Of a stretch of DNA of 46,850 bases, positions 1 through 6,988 are shown piece after piece. Each line of letters opens with the position of its first letter. Within the stretch, counting starts at the first letter, position 1. The notes beneath the pieces were generated by a model. That model worked only from the letters and a program-made list of their open reading frames with translations, searched no databases and was not told the DNA's origin. Position numbers and translations under genes: made by a program. Where the stretch lies: assembly GCF_943192995.1 (NCBI RefSeq), contig NZ_CALPCP010000027.1, forward strand, positions 1-46,850. The letters are read 5' to 3'. The DNA comes from Flintibacter muris (GTDB taxonomy: Bacteria > Bacillota > Clostridia > Oscillospirales > Oscillospiraceae).

Positions 1-171
1 GACAAACTTGATGTTGTCTTTTTGGCCTTTGTCCATTTTGCGCTTATCGTTGATGCCCTTATGTGAACAGAGCCTAGTTCTTTTTCCACCTAATCCCCTG
101 CAAAAAATAGGCGCAACGAGGGAAGCCAAAAAGCGAGGTGTAACGTAAAGGACAAAGACAGTGTATAGCAT
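1..171. other. Left edge, no confident gene
   Basis: A plus-strand frame is open from the window edge to a TAA at 146-148 and would end in the peptide KKRGVT. A minus-strand ATG at 36 (peptide MDKGQKDNIKFV) runs off the left edge but has no visible ribosome site. The two overlap, so at most one is real and neither can be named. The stretch probably belongs to the same mobile DNA as the genes that follow. Confidence 0.2.
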
Positions 172-210
172 CCAGCCGGGACCGCATAGCGTCCCGGCTG
201 GGTGCTTTTT
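172..210 (+). terminator. Rho-independent terminator
   Basis: An 11-bp perfect stem (172-182 pairs with 191-201, core CAGCCGGGAC/GTCCCGGCTG) has an 8-nt loop and is followed by a five-T run at 206-210. This is a classical intrinsic terminator for a plus-strand transcript entering from the left edge, and the most reliable feature of the first 700 bases. Confidence 0.8.
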
Positions 211-539
211 ACCAGCAGGAGACAGGACGGTGAGCCTTGCGGCGGGTCTTGTGCCTAGGACTGCTCAGGCGGACCAGTGCGGGTTAGTCCGTGCGCCTCG
301 TGCAAGTGATTAAGCCGTTCCCGTTCCGAGTACCTGCGAGGAACGGCGCACTTCTATACATGGCCTGCGGCAATGTATCCGTGCGCTCTGCGAGGCTGCT
401 GCCTGGATCGCTGACCTGTCACCGCTCCAGGCAGCTTGCGTCGCTTTGCTCCGTACAAGGGGCACGCCCTTTGCGCCGCTCTGCGGCTACCCCCATGATG
501 TTGCTACATCACTTTCTCCCTGCTGGTCATGCGAAGCAT

Positions 540-660
540 GGTGCCGCACCGACAGGTGCGTTCGACTGGACGCAAAGCGGCCAGTCCGGGGCTTGGGGGA
601 ACCCCAACAAGCTGCATCGGAATATCGAAAACGATATTCCGATGCCCTGCTTGCTACGTT
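540..660. other. Hairpin cluster, possible oriT/mobilisation region
   Basis: Three inverted repeats lie close together: GACTGG/CCAGTC (564-569, 581-586), TTGGGG/CCCCAA (593-598, 602-607) and a perfect 14-bp stem with an AAAA loop (614-627, 632-645, core CATCGGAATATCG). The upstream 220-540 is GC-rich with no convincing gene. Clustered stems beside integrase and mobilisation-type genes are typical of transfer origins of integrative elements, but no nick site is proven and no relaxase gene is in view. The longest stem has no T-run, so it is a poor terminator. Confidence 0.35.
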
Positions 661-694
661 TTTGGTTATCGGGATGAAAGCAGATACTAATTTG

Positions 695-724
695 TTGACA
701 CTTTTCTTATTTGCATAGTATAAT
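695..724 (+). promoter_or_regulatory. Sigma-70 type promoter of the HNH gene
   Basis: TTGACA at 695-700 and TATAAT at 719-724 are both exact consensus hexamers with an 18-nt spacer. They lie 35 bases before the HNH endonuclease start, so this gene very probably has its own strong promoter. The DNA becomes AT-rich exactly here. Confidence 0.8.
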
Positions 725-758
725 AGCTCCATATACATGTTAAAGAAATTGGAGATAA

Positions 759-1424
759 ATGACTATGTTATTAGAATATACGGACAAAACTAATAGCGTA
801 ACAGATACTGAACTATTGTTAGACCTTCAAAGGGTGTCAAATGAAACGGGCAAGCAGTCACTCACAATAGCAGAATACAAAGAGCACGGACGCTATGACC
901 CGTCTACAATTATCCGGCATTTTGAGACTTGGAATAAAGCTTTGAGTATAGCGGGATTGCAAATTTCCAACAGACAATATGCAGATCGGGAGCTATTTGA
1001 TAATTTGGCCGAGTTATGGATTAAAATTGGACACCAACCGTCAAGGCGTGACTTGTCTCTTTTTCAATCTCCCATCTCTTACAAAGCGTATGAACGTAGG
1101 TTTGGTAAATGGTCAGTAGCCTTAAAATCATTTGTTGACTATTACAACTCTCAAGAAAGCTTGGAGGTTTACCAAATCGAAGCAAAGCCTAATACCACTC
1201 ATAAGACCAGCAGAGATATTAACTTGCGTATGCGTTTCAAAGTAATGTCAAGAGATAATTTCAAATGTTGTTCTTGTGGGGCATCGCCTGCGAAAGACCC
1301 ATCAGTAGATTTACACGTCGATCACATTAAACCATGGGCAAAAGGTGGAGAAACTGTAATTGAGAATTTACAGACGCTTTGCTCAAAATGTAATTGGGGA
1401 AAGAGTGACTCGTTGAACGCATAA
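759..1424 (+). CDS. HNH endonuclease with homing-endonuclease-associated repeats
   Basis: Encodes 221 residues. The C-terminal part is a clear HNH/zinc-finger nuclease: CCSCG near 170, then LHVDHIKPWAKGG and ENLQTLCSKCNWGKSD, giving two Cys pairs, the catalytic His and the conserved Asn. The N-terminal two thirds carry a motif (DPSTIIRHFETWNKALSIAGL, and a weaker second copy around YERRFGKWSVALKSF) typical of DNA-binding repeats attached to HNH nucleases of homing or mobile origin. ATG 759 follows GGAG at 751-754; a second ATG at 765 is an equally plausible start. The gene is markedly AT-richer than its neighbours and ends just short of the broken integrase end, suggesting separate acquisition. 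A nicking or double-strand nuclease role is family knowledge; the target is unknown. Confidence 0.85.
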   Translation: MTMLLEYTDKTNSVTDTELLLDLQRVSNETGKQSLTIAEYKEHGRYDPSTIIRHFETWNKALSIAGLQISNRQYADRELFDNLAELWIKIGHQPSRRDLSLFQSPISYKAYERRFGKWSVALKSFVDYYNSQESLEVYQIEAKPNTTHKTSRDINLRMRFKVMSRDNFKCCSCGASPAKDPSVDLHVDHIKPWAKGGETVIENLQTLCSKCNWGKSDSLNA

Positions 1425-2456
1425 ATGGCTGAGAAATGAATAAAAATTCTTTGTCTTGGGCTTGACATTTGGGTGCCTGAGATCGTGAAATCGGATGCTG
1501 GGCAGGTCGGTGTCTTTCAGCAGTACCTTCAATCGGCTGTAGGCGGCGCGGGGATTGACGGGCAGCTCTGGCTTCAGCGGATTGGGGAATATCCAATCGG
1601 TGAGTGCTGCTTCTTTTCTCTCTCGCAGACACTGTACCGTACTGGCTGGCAGGACGATTTTACGAGTACCAGCGTAGGTTTTGGTGTCCCCGGTAGTAAG
1701 TACGCCACCCTTCTCCACATGAACGGTGCGTTGGATGTTCAGCACTCCATGCTCCGCGTCGAAGTCCTCCCAGCGCAGGCCGCATATCTCACCCAGCCGC
1801 AGGCCGGTGGTCAGTTCGGTGTAGAAAAAGTCGTGCCAAATATCGTCCGCTTGAATCGCGGCCATGAACGTATCGAGCTGTTCAACGTTGAGGATTTGCT
1901 TGGGCGGCAGCTTTCGTTTGGGTACAGTGACCTCCGCAACTGGATTTCTGGGGATTAGCCGGAATTGCTCCGCCGCGCCCATCGCCCCGTGGAGCAGAGT
2001 GTGGATACAGTGTACCATGCTGTCGGACAACTGCTGTCCGTATTTTTCGTGTTTGCGGACTCGGCCCCGCTTTTTCAGATGGGCGTACAGCTTTTGTATT
2101 TCTGCCGGGGTAATTTGATTGAGCGGCCTGTCGCCGAGGGTGGGTTTGATGTAGAGGTCAGCGTAGCGGCGATAGGCCTGGAGGGTACTGGGGCGCACAG
2201 TGCCTGCCATGTACCCGTCCAGCCAGCGATCCAGCCAATCGCCCAGCGTCATAGAACTGTCCTCGGTCAGGTCTACACCCTGGTAGGCGTTGATCTCCTG
2301 CCGGAGTTTTACGGACAGTTCTTTCTGCGTGGGAGCGTAGACGTAGTGGAAGATGGAGTCTCCGTTTTCTTTGTGGCCCACCACGATGCGGCCCTCCCAC
2401 CGACCGTCGTCGCGTTTGCGCACCATGCCATCGCCAGACGGTCTGCGCTTTGCCAT
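1383..2456 (-). pseudogene. Tyrosine site-specific integrase, C-terminally truncated
   Basis: The 357-codon frame begins with an arm-type DNA-binding segment (VRKRDDGRWEGRIVVG), continues through a SAM-like core-binding domain (~residues 65-150) and into the catalytic domain, with the first catalytic Arg in TGLRLGEICGLRW and the HDLRH box. At that H (base 1473) integrase similarity stops. The remaining ~30 residues (PNVKPKTKN and on) are unrelated and extend into the HNH gene. The second catalytic His/Trp and the nucleophile Tyr are therefore absent and the enzyme cannot be active. Native coding sequence is about 1473-2456. A GGAGGTG site sits inside the end of the preceding gene, 3 bases away, so it is the last gene of the minus-strand module. 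Confidence 0.85.
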
Positions 2457-2459
2457 CTG

Positions 2460-2756
2460 TCATTCACCTCCATTCCGAATATCACCATCGTTGTCATCCA
2501 TGCACTCTGCCATGATCCTGACACCCAGCCGAAAGCCCAGGATAAAATTCTCGGTTGCTGTGATGCTGTTGATCTCATGCTGTGACCGGATAAGTTTTGT
2601 AAGAGTCTCCTGCTCGGTTTCCTCCAGCTGTTCCATGAGCTGCTTTTCATATTTGGCGACACGGTCTACTGCCCGCTTCAGTTCTGAGCCAGGTGTCATC
2701 TGCTGTTCGTTGGGTATGATGTTGCCATAGTAGAGATCTTCCAGTGTTTTTCTCAT
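2460..2756 (-). CDS. DUF6809-like small protein of integrative elements
   Basis: 98 residues, starting MRKTLEDLYYGNI at an ATG with GGAGG about 9 bases upstream. An in-frame extension to 2795 lacks a ribosome site. The central part (ELKRAVDRVAKYEKQLMEQLEE) is a predicted helical, coiled-coil-like segment, followed by a motif-like GFRLGVRIMAECM. The YYGNI start and overall length match a family I associate with DUF6809, a protein of unknown function repeatedly found next to integrases and phage-like elements in clostridia. It is encoded directly upstream of the broken integrase, so the two were probably cotranscribed. Confidence 0.65.
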   Translation of the reverse strand: MRKTLEDLYYGNIIPNEQQMTPGSELKRAVDRVAKYEKQLMEQLEETEQETLTKLIRSQHEINSITATENFILGFRLGVRIMAECMDDNDGDIRNGGE

Positions 2757-2876
2757 CTCCAGCTGCCTCCTTTGCAACACCAACACATACCACACCTTGG
2801 CGGGAATAGCTACTACTTTTTTCGAGGACTTTTATTCTTTGTTTTGCGGCGCAGAATCTGAGCGGGGGATGGGTGA

Positions 2877-3323
2877 TCACAGGCCGCCCCTTTGGTAACG
2901 GACAGCGTCGTCCAATGAGATACTGCCGCTGGTCTTTTTCACGTTCTGGACGCACCGGCCCCGCAGTGCCTTGAGCTGTTCATCAGGAATTTCCATCCCT
3001 GCAGCCAGCACATTCATCACCATGTCCAACTCCACCGCCAGCTTGAAGAGCAGACGGCAGATTCGGTTCTCCGTGTCCTGCACCGTTCCGCGCAGGACGG
3101 AGGCCAGCGCGGGCGGCAGATAGGCGGTAGCGTCCTGACCGGAGACGTAGCCGGCGTAGAACAGCGCGGCCTTCTCCAGATACTCACTGCGGCTTTTGCA
3201 GTTCGCAATTTTCATCGCTCTGTCCATCACCTCCAGCGTGGACGGGTACAGCCAGACGGGAATGCGCGTCTTGACTTCTACGGATGTATTTGGTTCTACC
3301 GAAACGTGTGTTTTTTTGCTCAT
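2877..3323 (-). CDS. Ribbon-helix-helix-like mobile element protein
   Basis: 148 residues from MSKKTHVSVE, preceded by a strong AAGGAGGA site; a longer frame to 3368 has none. Residues ~15-60 (VKTRIPVWLYPSTLEVMDRAMKIANCKSRSEYLEKA, read in parts) have the shape of a ribbon-helix-helix DNA-binding domain: a short beta strand followed by two helices with SRSEYLEKA. The C-terminal half is helical (LLFKLAVELDMVMNVLAAGM). Proteins of this kind accompany relaxases and integrases as relaxosome accessory or regulatory proteins, which is inference here because no relaxase is in view. It lies downstream of the ACCACCT repeats, which it might bind. Confidence 0.6.
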   Translation of the reverse strand: MSKKTHVSVEPNTSVEVKTRIPVWLYPSTLEVMDRAMKIANCKSRSEYLEKAALFYAGYVSGQDATAYLPPALASVLRGTVQDTENRICRLLFKLAVELDMVMNVLAAGMEIPDEQLKALRGRCVQNVKKTSGSISLDDAVRYQRGGL

Positions 3324-3350
3324 TGAAAAATTCCTCCTTTTTGTTGGAAA

Positions 3351-3525
3351 ACCACCTGCCACAGCCACCCTGGAAAAGGTTGAAACAGGGCGGTTTTTCC
3401 TCTGTTATCCTTCATTCTGACCACCTGAGACAGCCAATAGTGGGTAAAACCGACCACCTATGGAAAAGCCCCGACCCGCGTTGCGGGGCGGTGTGGCTGG
3501 CAGGGGGGCGCGTAAGCGACCACCT
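3351..3525. repeat. Four ACCACCT direct repeats (iteron- or operator-like)
   Basis: ACCACCT occurs at 3351-3357, 3420-3426, 3453-3459 and 3519-3525, all in the same orientation. Start-to-start distances are 69, 33 and 66, close to multiples of 33 (about three helical turns). The first two share a longer pattern, ACCACCTG, two bases, ACAGCCA. They occupy the 374-base gap (3324-3697) between the RHH-like gene and the RepA-like gene, where I see no real gene. Likely binding sites for one of the element's own DNA-binding proteins, or part of its transfer or replication origin. Confidence 0.5.
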
Positions 3526-3697
3526 GCCTTTATCCTGCACATTTTTCGACCCCCCGGTTCACCTGCCACTTTCGGCTGTGCTGAATTTGTTGGATGGCGC
3601 ACACAGGCCACACGCTTTGGACACAACCGCATCTGCGGTGAGCGGCGGCTTGTTACCCTCTGGGTACCAGCGAGGCCACACAGCGGCGCACAGGCTG

Positions 3698-4132
3698 TCA
3701 CGCTGAGTGCGCACTGTTGCTGTGGAGAGCGAGTGCCTTTGCGACTCGCTGACGTTCAGCCGCCACATCTATCTGCGCCAGTTGCTGTTCGTAGAACTGG
3801 TCGAGCGCCAGTTGGATCGGACGGATGGTGTAGAGCAGGTTGCCGTTGCGCTTCAGACCAGCCTTGGTGGTGACCGTCGTGCTCTCTGTACTGATGAGTT
3901 GCCGCTCCTCCAGCTCACACACATACTTGCGGACAGTGTTGGCGCTCATCCGAACCGCTCTGCCGATAGTCTTGTAGCTGGGCCAGCACTGGTACGTCTT
4001 CCTGTTTTCGCAGCAGAGCAGGTAGGAGTAAACCGCCAGCGCACCAGGCGACAGGCCCAGCAGGAATATCTCGTTGGGCAGCTGGAAGTAGTTCTTGACC
4101 GGATCACGCTTGGGCCACGGTGTGTACTTCAC
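3698..4132 (-). CDS. Winged-helix (HTH_36/RepA-N-like) protein
   Basis: 144 residues from a GTG start at 4132 with AGGAGG six bases upstream; an in-frame ATG at 4165 has no ribosome site. After NYFQLPNEIFLLGLSPGALAVYSYL comes a winged helix: CWPSYKTIGRAVRMSANTVRKYVCELEERQLI. This is typical of the N-terminal domain of plasmid RepA-type initiators and of small regulators carried by integrative elements. The catalytic or C-terminal parts of real initiators are missing, so a regulatory or replication-accessory role is the safest reading. The GTG overlaps the TGA of the preceding AlpA-like gene (GTGA), implying translational coupling. Confidence 0.75.
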   Translation of the reverse strand: MKYTPWPKRDPVKNYFQLPNEIFLLGLSPGALAVYSYLLCCENRKTYQCWPSYKTIGRAVRMSANTVRKYVCELEERQLISTESTTVTTKAGLKRNGNLLYTIRPIQLALDQFYEQQLAQIDVAAERQRVAKALALHSNSAHSA

Positions 4133-4341
4133 TCCGCACCTCCTTGGGTGTGCTGCGACACCCACTCCACAAATTTCTCTTTGGGCACTACGAGCCTGCT
4201 GCCAACTTTCAGAACCGGAAAATCCGGTTCGTGCATCAGCTCATACCCGCTGGACGGTGAGACACCCAGCACCTTTGCCACCGTTGCTGCATTCAGGAAC
4301 AGCGGCAGTTCGTCGTATCTCTTGTAGCTGGATTCTTTCAT
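4129..4341 (-). CDS. AlpA/excisionase-type DNA-binding protein
   Basis: 70 residues starting MKESSYKRYDELP, with AAGGAGAG about 10 bases upstream. The sequence FLNAATVAKVLGVSPSSGYELMHEP followed by FPVLKVGSRLVVPKEKFVEW is the MerR-like helix-turn-helix used by AlpA and Xis proteins. Such proteins act as excisionases (recombination directionality factors) or activators for a tyrosine integrase. Its partner would have been the integrase at 1473-2456, now broken. First gene of the minus-strand module; the inverted repeat at 4484-4505 upstream is a plausible operator. Confidence 0.8.
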   Translation of the reverse strand: MKESSYKRYDELPLFLNAATVAKVLGVSPSSGYELMHEPDFPVLKVGSRLVVPKEKFVEWVSQHTQGGAE

Positions 4342-4483
4342 ACTGTACTTGCTCTCCTTATCAGTTGTGATGATTTTTCTCTCTGCATTGGAGCACAGGA
4401 CAGAGTGTGATAGCCGTCCACACTGTTCTTGCCATACCAGAGAAAATAAAAAAACCTGCACATCCCTGCTGGCAAAACAACCA

Positions 4484-4505
4484 GCGGTACAGAATATTGT
4501 ACCGC
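4484..4505. promoter_or_regulatory. 22-bp palindrome upstream of the AlpA-like gene
   Basis: GCGGTACA (4484-4491), GAATAT, TGTACCGC (4498-4505) is a perfect inverted repeat with a 6-base centre, about 145 bases upstream of the AlpA-like start. A small overlapping GCTGG/CCAGC hairpin (4468-4472, 4481-4485) precedes it. The form is that of a dimeric repressor operator. The rest of 4342-4762 is AT-rich and holds no gene I can support, only a weak TACACCT/AGGTGTA hairpin at 4695-4726 just past hsdM. Confidence 0.5.
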
Positions 4506-4762
4506 GAGATCTTGCACAGCCTCGGATATGTAAGTCGGAAGTAGAGCGAGGCAGTTTATTCAGTTGTTGTACTCGAATATACGTTCTGTGCATAGGATAC
4601 TCGATCAGGCAGCTTTTGTCAAGAGGGAGCGTATAAATTTTTTTGCAACAGCACATAATAAATAGTTTTGCTGTAAGTAACACAGAAATAGAGATACACC
4701 TACAGAGGTTGACCCTTGCAGGTGTATTTCGTGAAACATCATGATAGATGTGCATAGAACTA

Positions 4763-6259
4763 TCATTCCGGTATCGTGTTTAGTTGCTGCATAAGCTCTT
4801 GGAAACCATCCAGTGCGCTCTGGAGATTTTCGATAATATCCAGAGCCAATTCATCCGGTGTGGGCAGGCTGTCCAGGTCCGCAAGAGATTTGTCCTTGGT
4901 CCAGAAGATATCCAGACTGGCTTTATCCCGGTCCAGAATTTCCTGAACGGTGAATTTCCTCCAGCGGCCATCCGGCTGATCCTCCGACCATGTCTCATGG
5001 CGCTGATGCCGGTTCTCCGGATGGAAGCAGGAGATAAAATCCTCCAGATCGGCGTCCGTCATGGGATGTTGCTTCAGCGTGAAATGGATGTTGGTGCGGA
5101 AGTCGTACACCCACACCTCTTTCGTCTGCCGCTCCGGGCTGGCGGGGCGCTTGTCAAAGAAAATCACGTTTGCCTTGACGCCCGGCTTATAGAAAATCCC
5201 AGTGGGCAGGCGCAGGATCGTGTGCAGGTCGGTGGTCTCCAGCAGTTTCCGGCGCACCGTCTCTCCGGCGCCGCCCTCGAAGAGCACGTTGTCCGGCACC
5301 ACCACCGCCGCTTTGCCCCTGGCGTTCAGGAGCATGTTGATGTGCTGGACAAAATTCAGTTGCTTGTTGGAGCTGGTGGTCCAGAAGTCGGTTCGGTTGT
5401 AAACCAGGTCTTCCTCCTCCTGCTCCCCCTCCTCATTGGTGAAGGTGATGGAGGACTTCTTGCCAAAGGGCGGGTTGGTCAGCACATAGTCCACCCGGTA
5501 GCCGGGGTCGGTCAGCAGTGCATCCCCCAGAGTGACGGGGACGTTTCCGTAGATGTCCCCGATGTTGTGGAGATACAAATTCATCAGGCACAGCTTGAAG
5601 GTGGAGGGGACTAGCTCGTTGCCATAGAAGGTCTGGTTTTTGAGGAACTCTTTTTTCTCCCGGTCCAGGGTATAGTGGGCTTCATCCGCGATATACTCCT
5701 GTGCGGCGAGAAAGAAGCCGCCGCTGCCGCAGCAGGGGTCCGCGATGGTTTTCATGGGCTCCGGACGAACACAGCGCACCATGGCCCGGATGAGGGGCCG
5801 GGGCGTGAAGTACTGCCCTGCGCCGCTTTTCACGTCCTCCGCATTTTTCTGGAGCAGTCCCTCATAGATCTCGCCCTTCACATCGGAGGACATGGACACC
5901 CACCGCTCCTGATCAATCATCTGCACGATGCGGTACAGGATGGCGGCGCTGCTGATCTTGTTTACCGCGCCCTTGAAAATCTTCCCCAGGATGCCGCCTT
6001 GTTCCCCCAGCTTTTCCAGGGTGGCTTTGTACTGCTCCTCCAGTTCTGCGCCCTTGAGGGTGTTCATGTCCGCCCAAGTATATCCGAAGGGGATGCCGGT
6101 CTCCCGCCTGTAGGGTGGCTTGGAGTACTCGTCCGACATTTTCAGGAAGATCAGATAGGTAAGCTGCTCCAGATAGTCGCCGTAGGACACACCGTTGTCC
6201 CGCAGGGGGTTGCACATGCCCCAGACTTTGGAGATGATGGTGGAGGTTTGGTCAGACAT
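4763..6259 (-). CDS. hsdM: Type I restriction-modification DNA methyltransferase (M subunit)
   Basis: 498 residues. The N-terminal HsdM helical domain (~1-130) is followed by the AdoMet-binding motif I ADPCCGSGGF (173-182) and the catalytic motif IV NPPFG (262-266), which marks an N6-adenine amino-methyltransferase. The region KSGAGQYFTPRPLIRAMV before motif I is characteristic of HsdM. Together with HsdS it methylates the host recognition site; with HsdR added it forms the restriction complex. Start ATG 6259 has AGGAG 9 bases upstream. It is the last gene of the hsdR-hsdS-X-hsdM operon, 12 bases after gene X. Length and motifs look intact. Confidence 0.95.
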   Translation of the reverse strand: MSDQTSTIISKVWGMCNPLRDNGVSYGDYLEQLTYLIFLKMSDEYSKPPYRRETGIPFGYTWADMNTLKGAELEEQYKATLEKLGEQGGILGKIFKGAVNKISSAAILYRIVQMIDQERWVSMSSDVKGEIYEGLLQKNAEDVKSGAGQYFTPRPLIRAMVRCVRPEPMKTIADPCCGSGGFFLAAQEYIADEAHYTLDREKKEFLKNQTFYGNELVPSTFKLCLMNLYLHNIGDIYGNVPVTLGDALLTDPGYRVDYVLTNPPFGKKSSITFTNEEGEQEEEDLVYNRTDFWTTSSNKQLNFVQHINMLLNARGKAAVVVPDNVLFEGGAGETVRRKLLETTDLHTILRLPTGIFYKPGVKANVIFFDKRPASPERQTKEVWVYDFRTNIHFTLKQHPMTDADLEDFISCFHPENRHQRHETWSEDQPDGRWRKFTVQEILDRDKASLDIFWTKDKSLADLDSLPTPDELALDIIENLQSALDGFQELMQQLNTIPE

Positions 6260-6271
6260 GGTTGTTACTCC

Positions 6272-6985
6272 TTATATATGTAGCTCTTTATGTTGAATCC
6301 AGAATATCCCGCTTGGCTTTATGGCCAAAATATCAATCGGTCCACCTACAGTTTTAACACAATCCTGGAATGACATTGTCTTAATAGTAACATCAACGGC
6401 ATATTCAGCAAAGTTGATCGCATCCTGCAGAGTAAAGAAATTAAATCCTATAGAATAGTTGGGCAAGTCGGTATAAGTACCATCTTCATTTTTTATTCCG
6501 ACGAATTTAACCAACCTTTTAAGTATATCAGCCTCTCCGTCCCATAAAGTTCCTGGAATACTTGTATCTATAATTGGAATTATTTCTTTTGTTGCAATAT
6601 ATACCCTACAAATATGTTGCTTTTGATCGTCAATATTATAGCCGGCTACAATGAAACTGGTTGCAGGGACAGGATCATATTGTGAAAAATGTTCCATCAC
6701 TTTGTCACATATTGCCTCAACAGAATCGTCATCTGTCACTTTCTGAGAAATAAAGTTTTCAATAAAACCGGCTATAGGAGTGCCATTTATTGAGGCATCA
6801 CCACACGTTGATAAACCAATGCGCAAGTTACAGATAAATGTTTTATATGTAGTATCCGTTATTTGGACTCCAAAATTATGTCGTATTTCTCCATTTGGTA
6901 AAACAGTCTGATTTGAATAGGTTGTTCGACTGTCGCTTGCCATAATAATGCCTTCATTGGTATATACAGTAATAATAAATGACAT
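6272..6985 (-). CDS. Proteasome/HslV-fold Ntn-hydrolase-like protein in the type I R-M operon
   Basis: 237 residues, starting MSFIITVYTNEG, IIMASDSRTT. This matches the start of proteasome beta, HslV and Anbu subunits: a strand, then [ASG]D-x-R. If Met1 is removed, Ser becomes residue 1 and the Asp falls at position 17, as in the catalytic Thr1/Asp17 arrangement. YKTFI followed by NLRIGLSTCGDA resembles the stretch around catalytic Lys33 but sits about 14 residues later. Nucleophile Ser instead of Thr, and a single-chain member outside any proteasome operon, are unusual. Its AGGAGG site is made from the last codons of hsdS (4 bases apart), so it is cotranslated with the restriction genes. It is AT-richer than hsdR and hsdM. 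Function unknown; protease or amidohydrolase activity is inference. Confidence 0.65.
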   Translation of the reverse strand: MSFIITVYTNEGIIMASDSRTTYSNQTVLPNGEIRHNFGVQITDTTYKTFICNLRIGLSTCGDASINGTPIAGFIENFISQKVTDDDSVEAICDKVMEHFSQYDPVPATSFIVAGYNIDDQKQHICRVYIATKEIIPIIDTSIPGTLWDGEADILKRLVKFVGIKNEDGTYTDLPNYSIGFNFFTLQDAINFAEYAVDVTIKTMSFQDCVKTVGGPIDILAIKPSGIFWIQHKELHI

Positions 6986-6988
6986 ATG

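Noticed and set aside
291..738. Overlapping open frames of 83-128 codons on both strands
   Set aside because: They overlap each other across GC-rich stems, have no ribosome sites and no recognisable protein features; the region looks structural rather than coding.
3405..3701. 98-codon minus-strand frame between the RepA-like and RHH-like genes
   Set aside because: No ribosome site, unusual composition, and it runs through the ACCACCT repeats; more likely non-coding element DNA.
4695..4726. Terminator after hsdM
   Set aside because: The 7-bp TACACCT/AGGTGTA stem has an 18-base loop and no T-run on the minus strand, so it is too weak to call.
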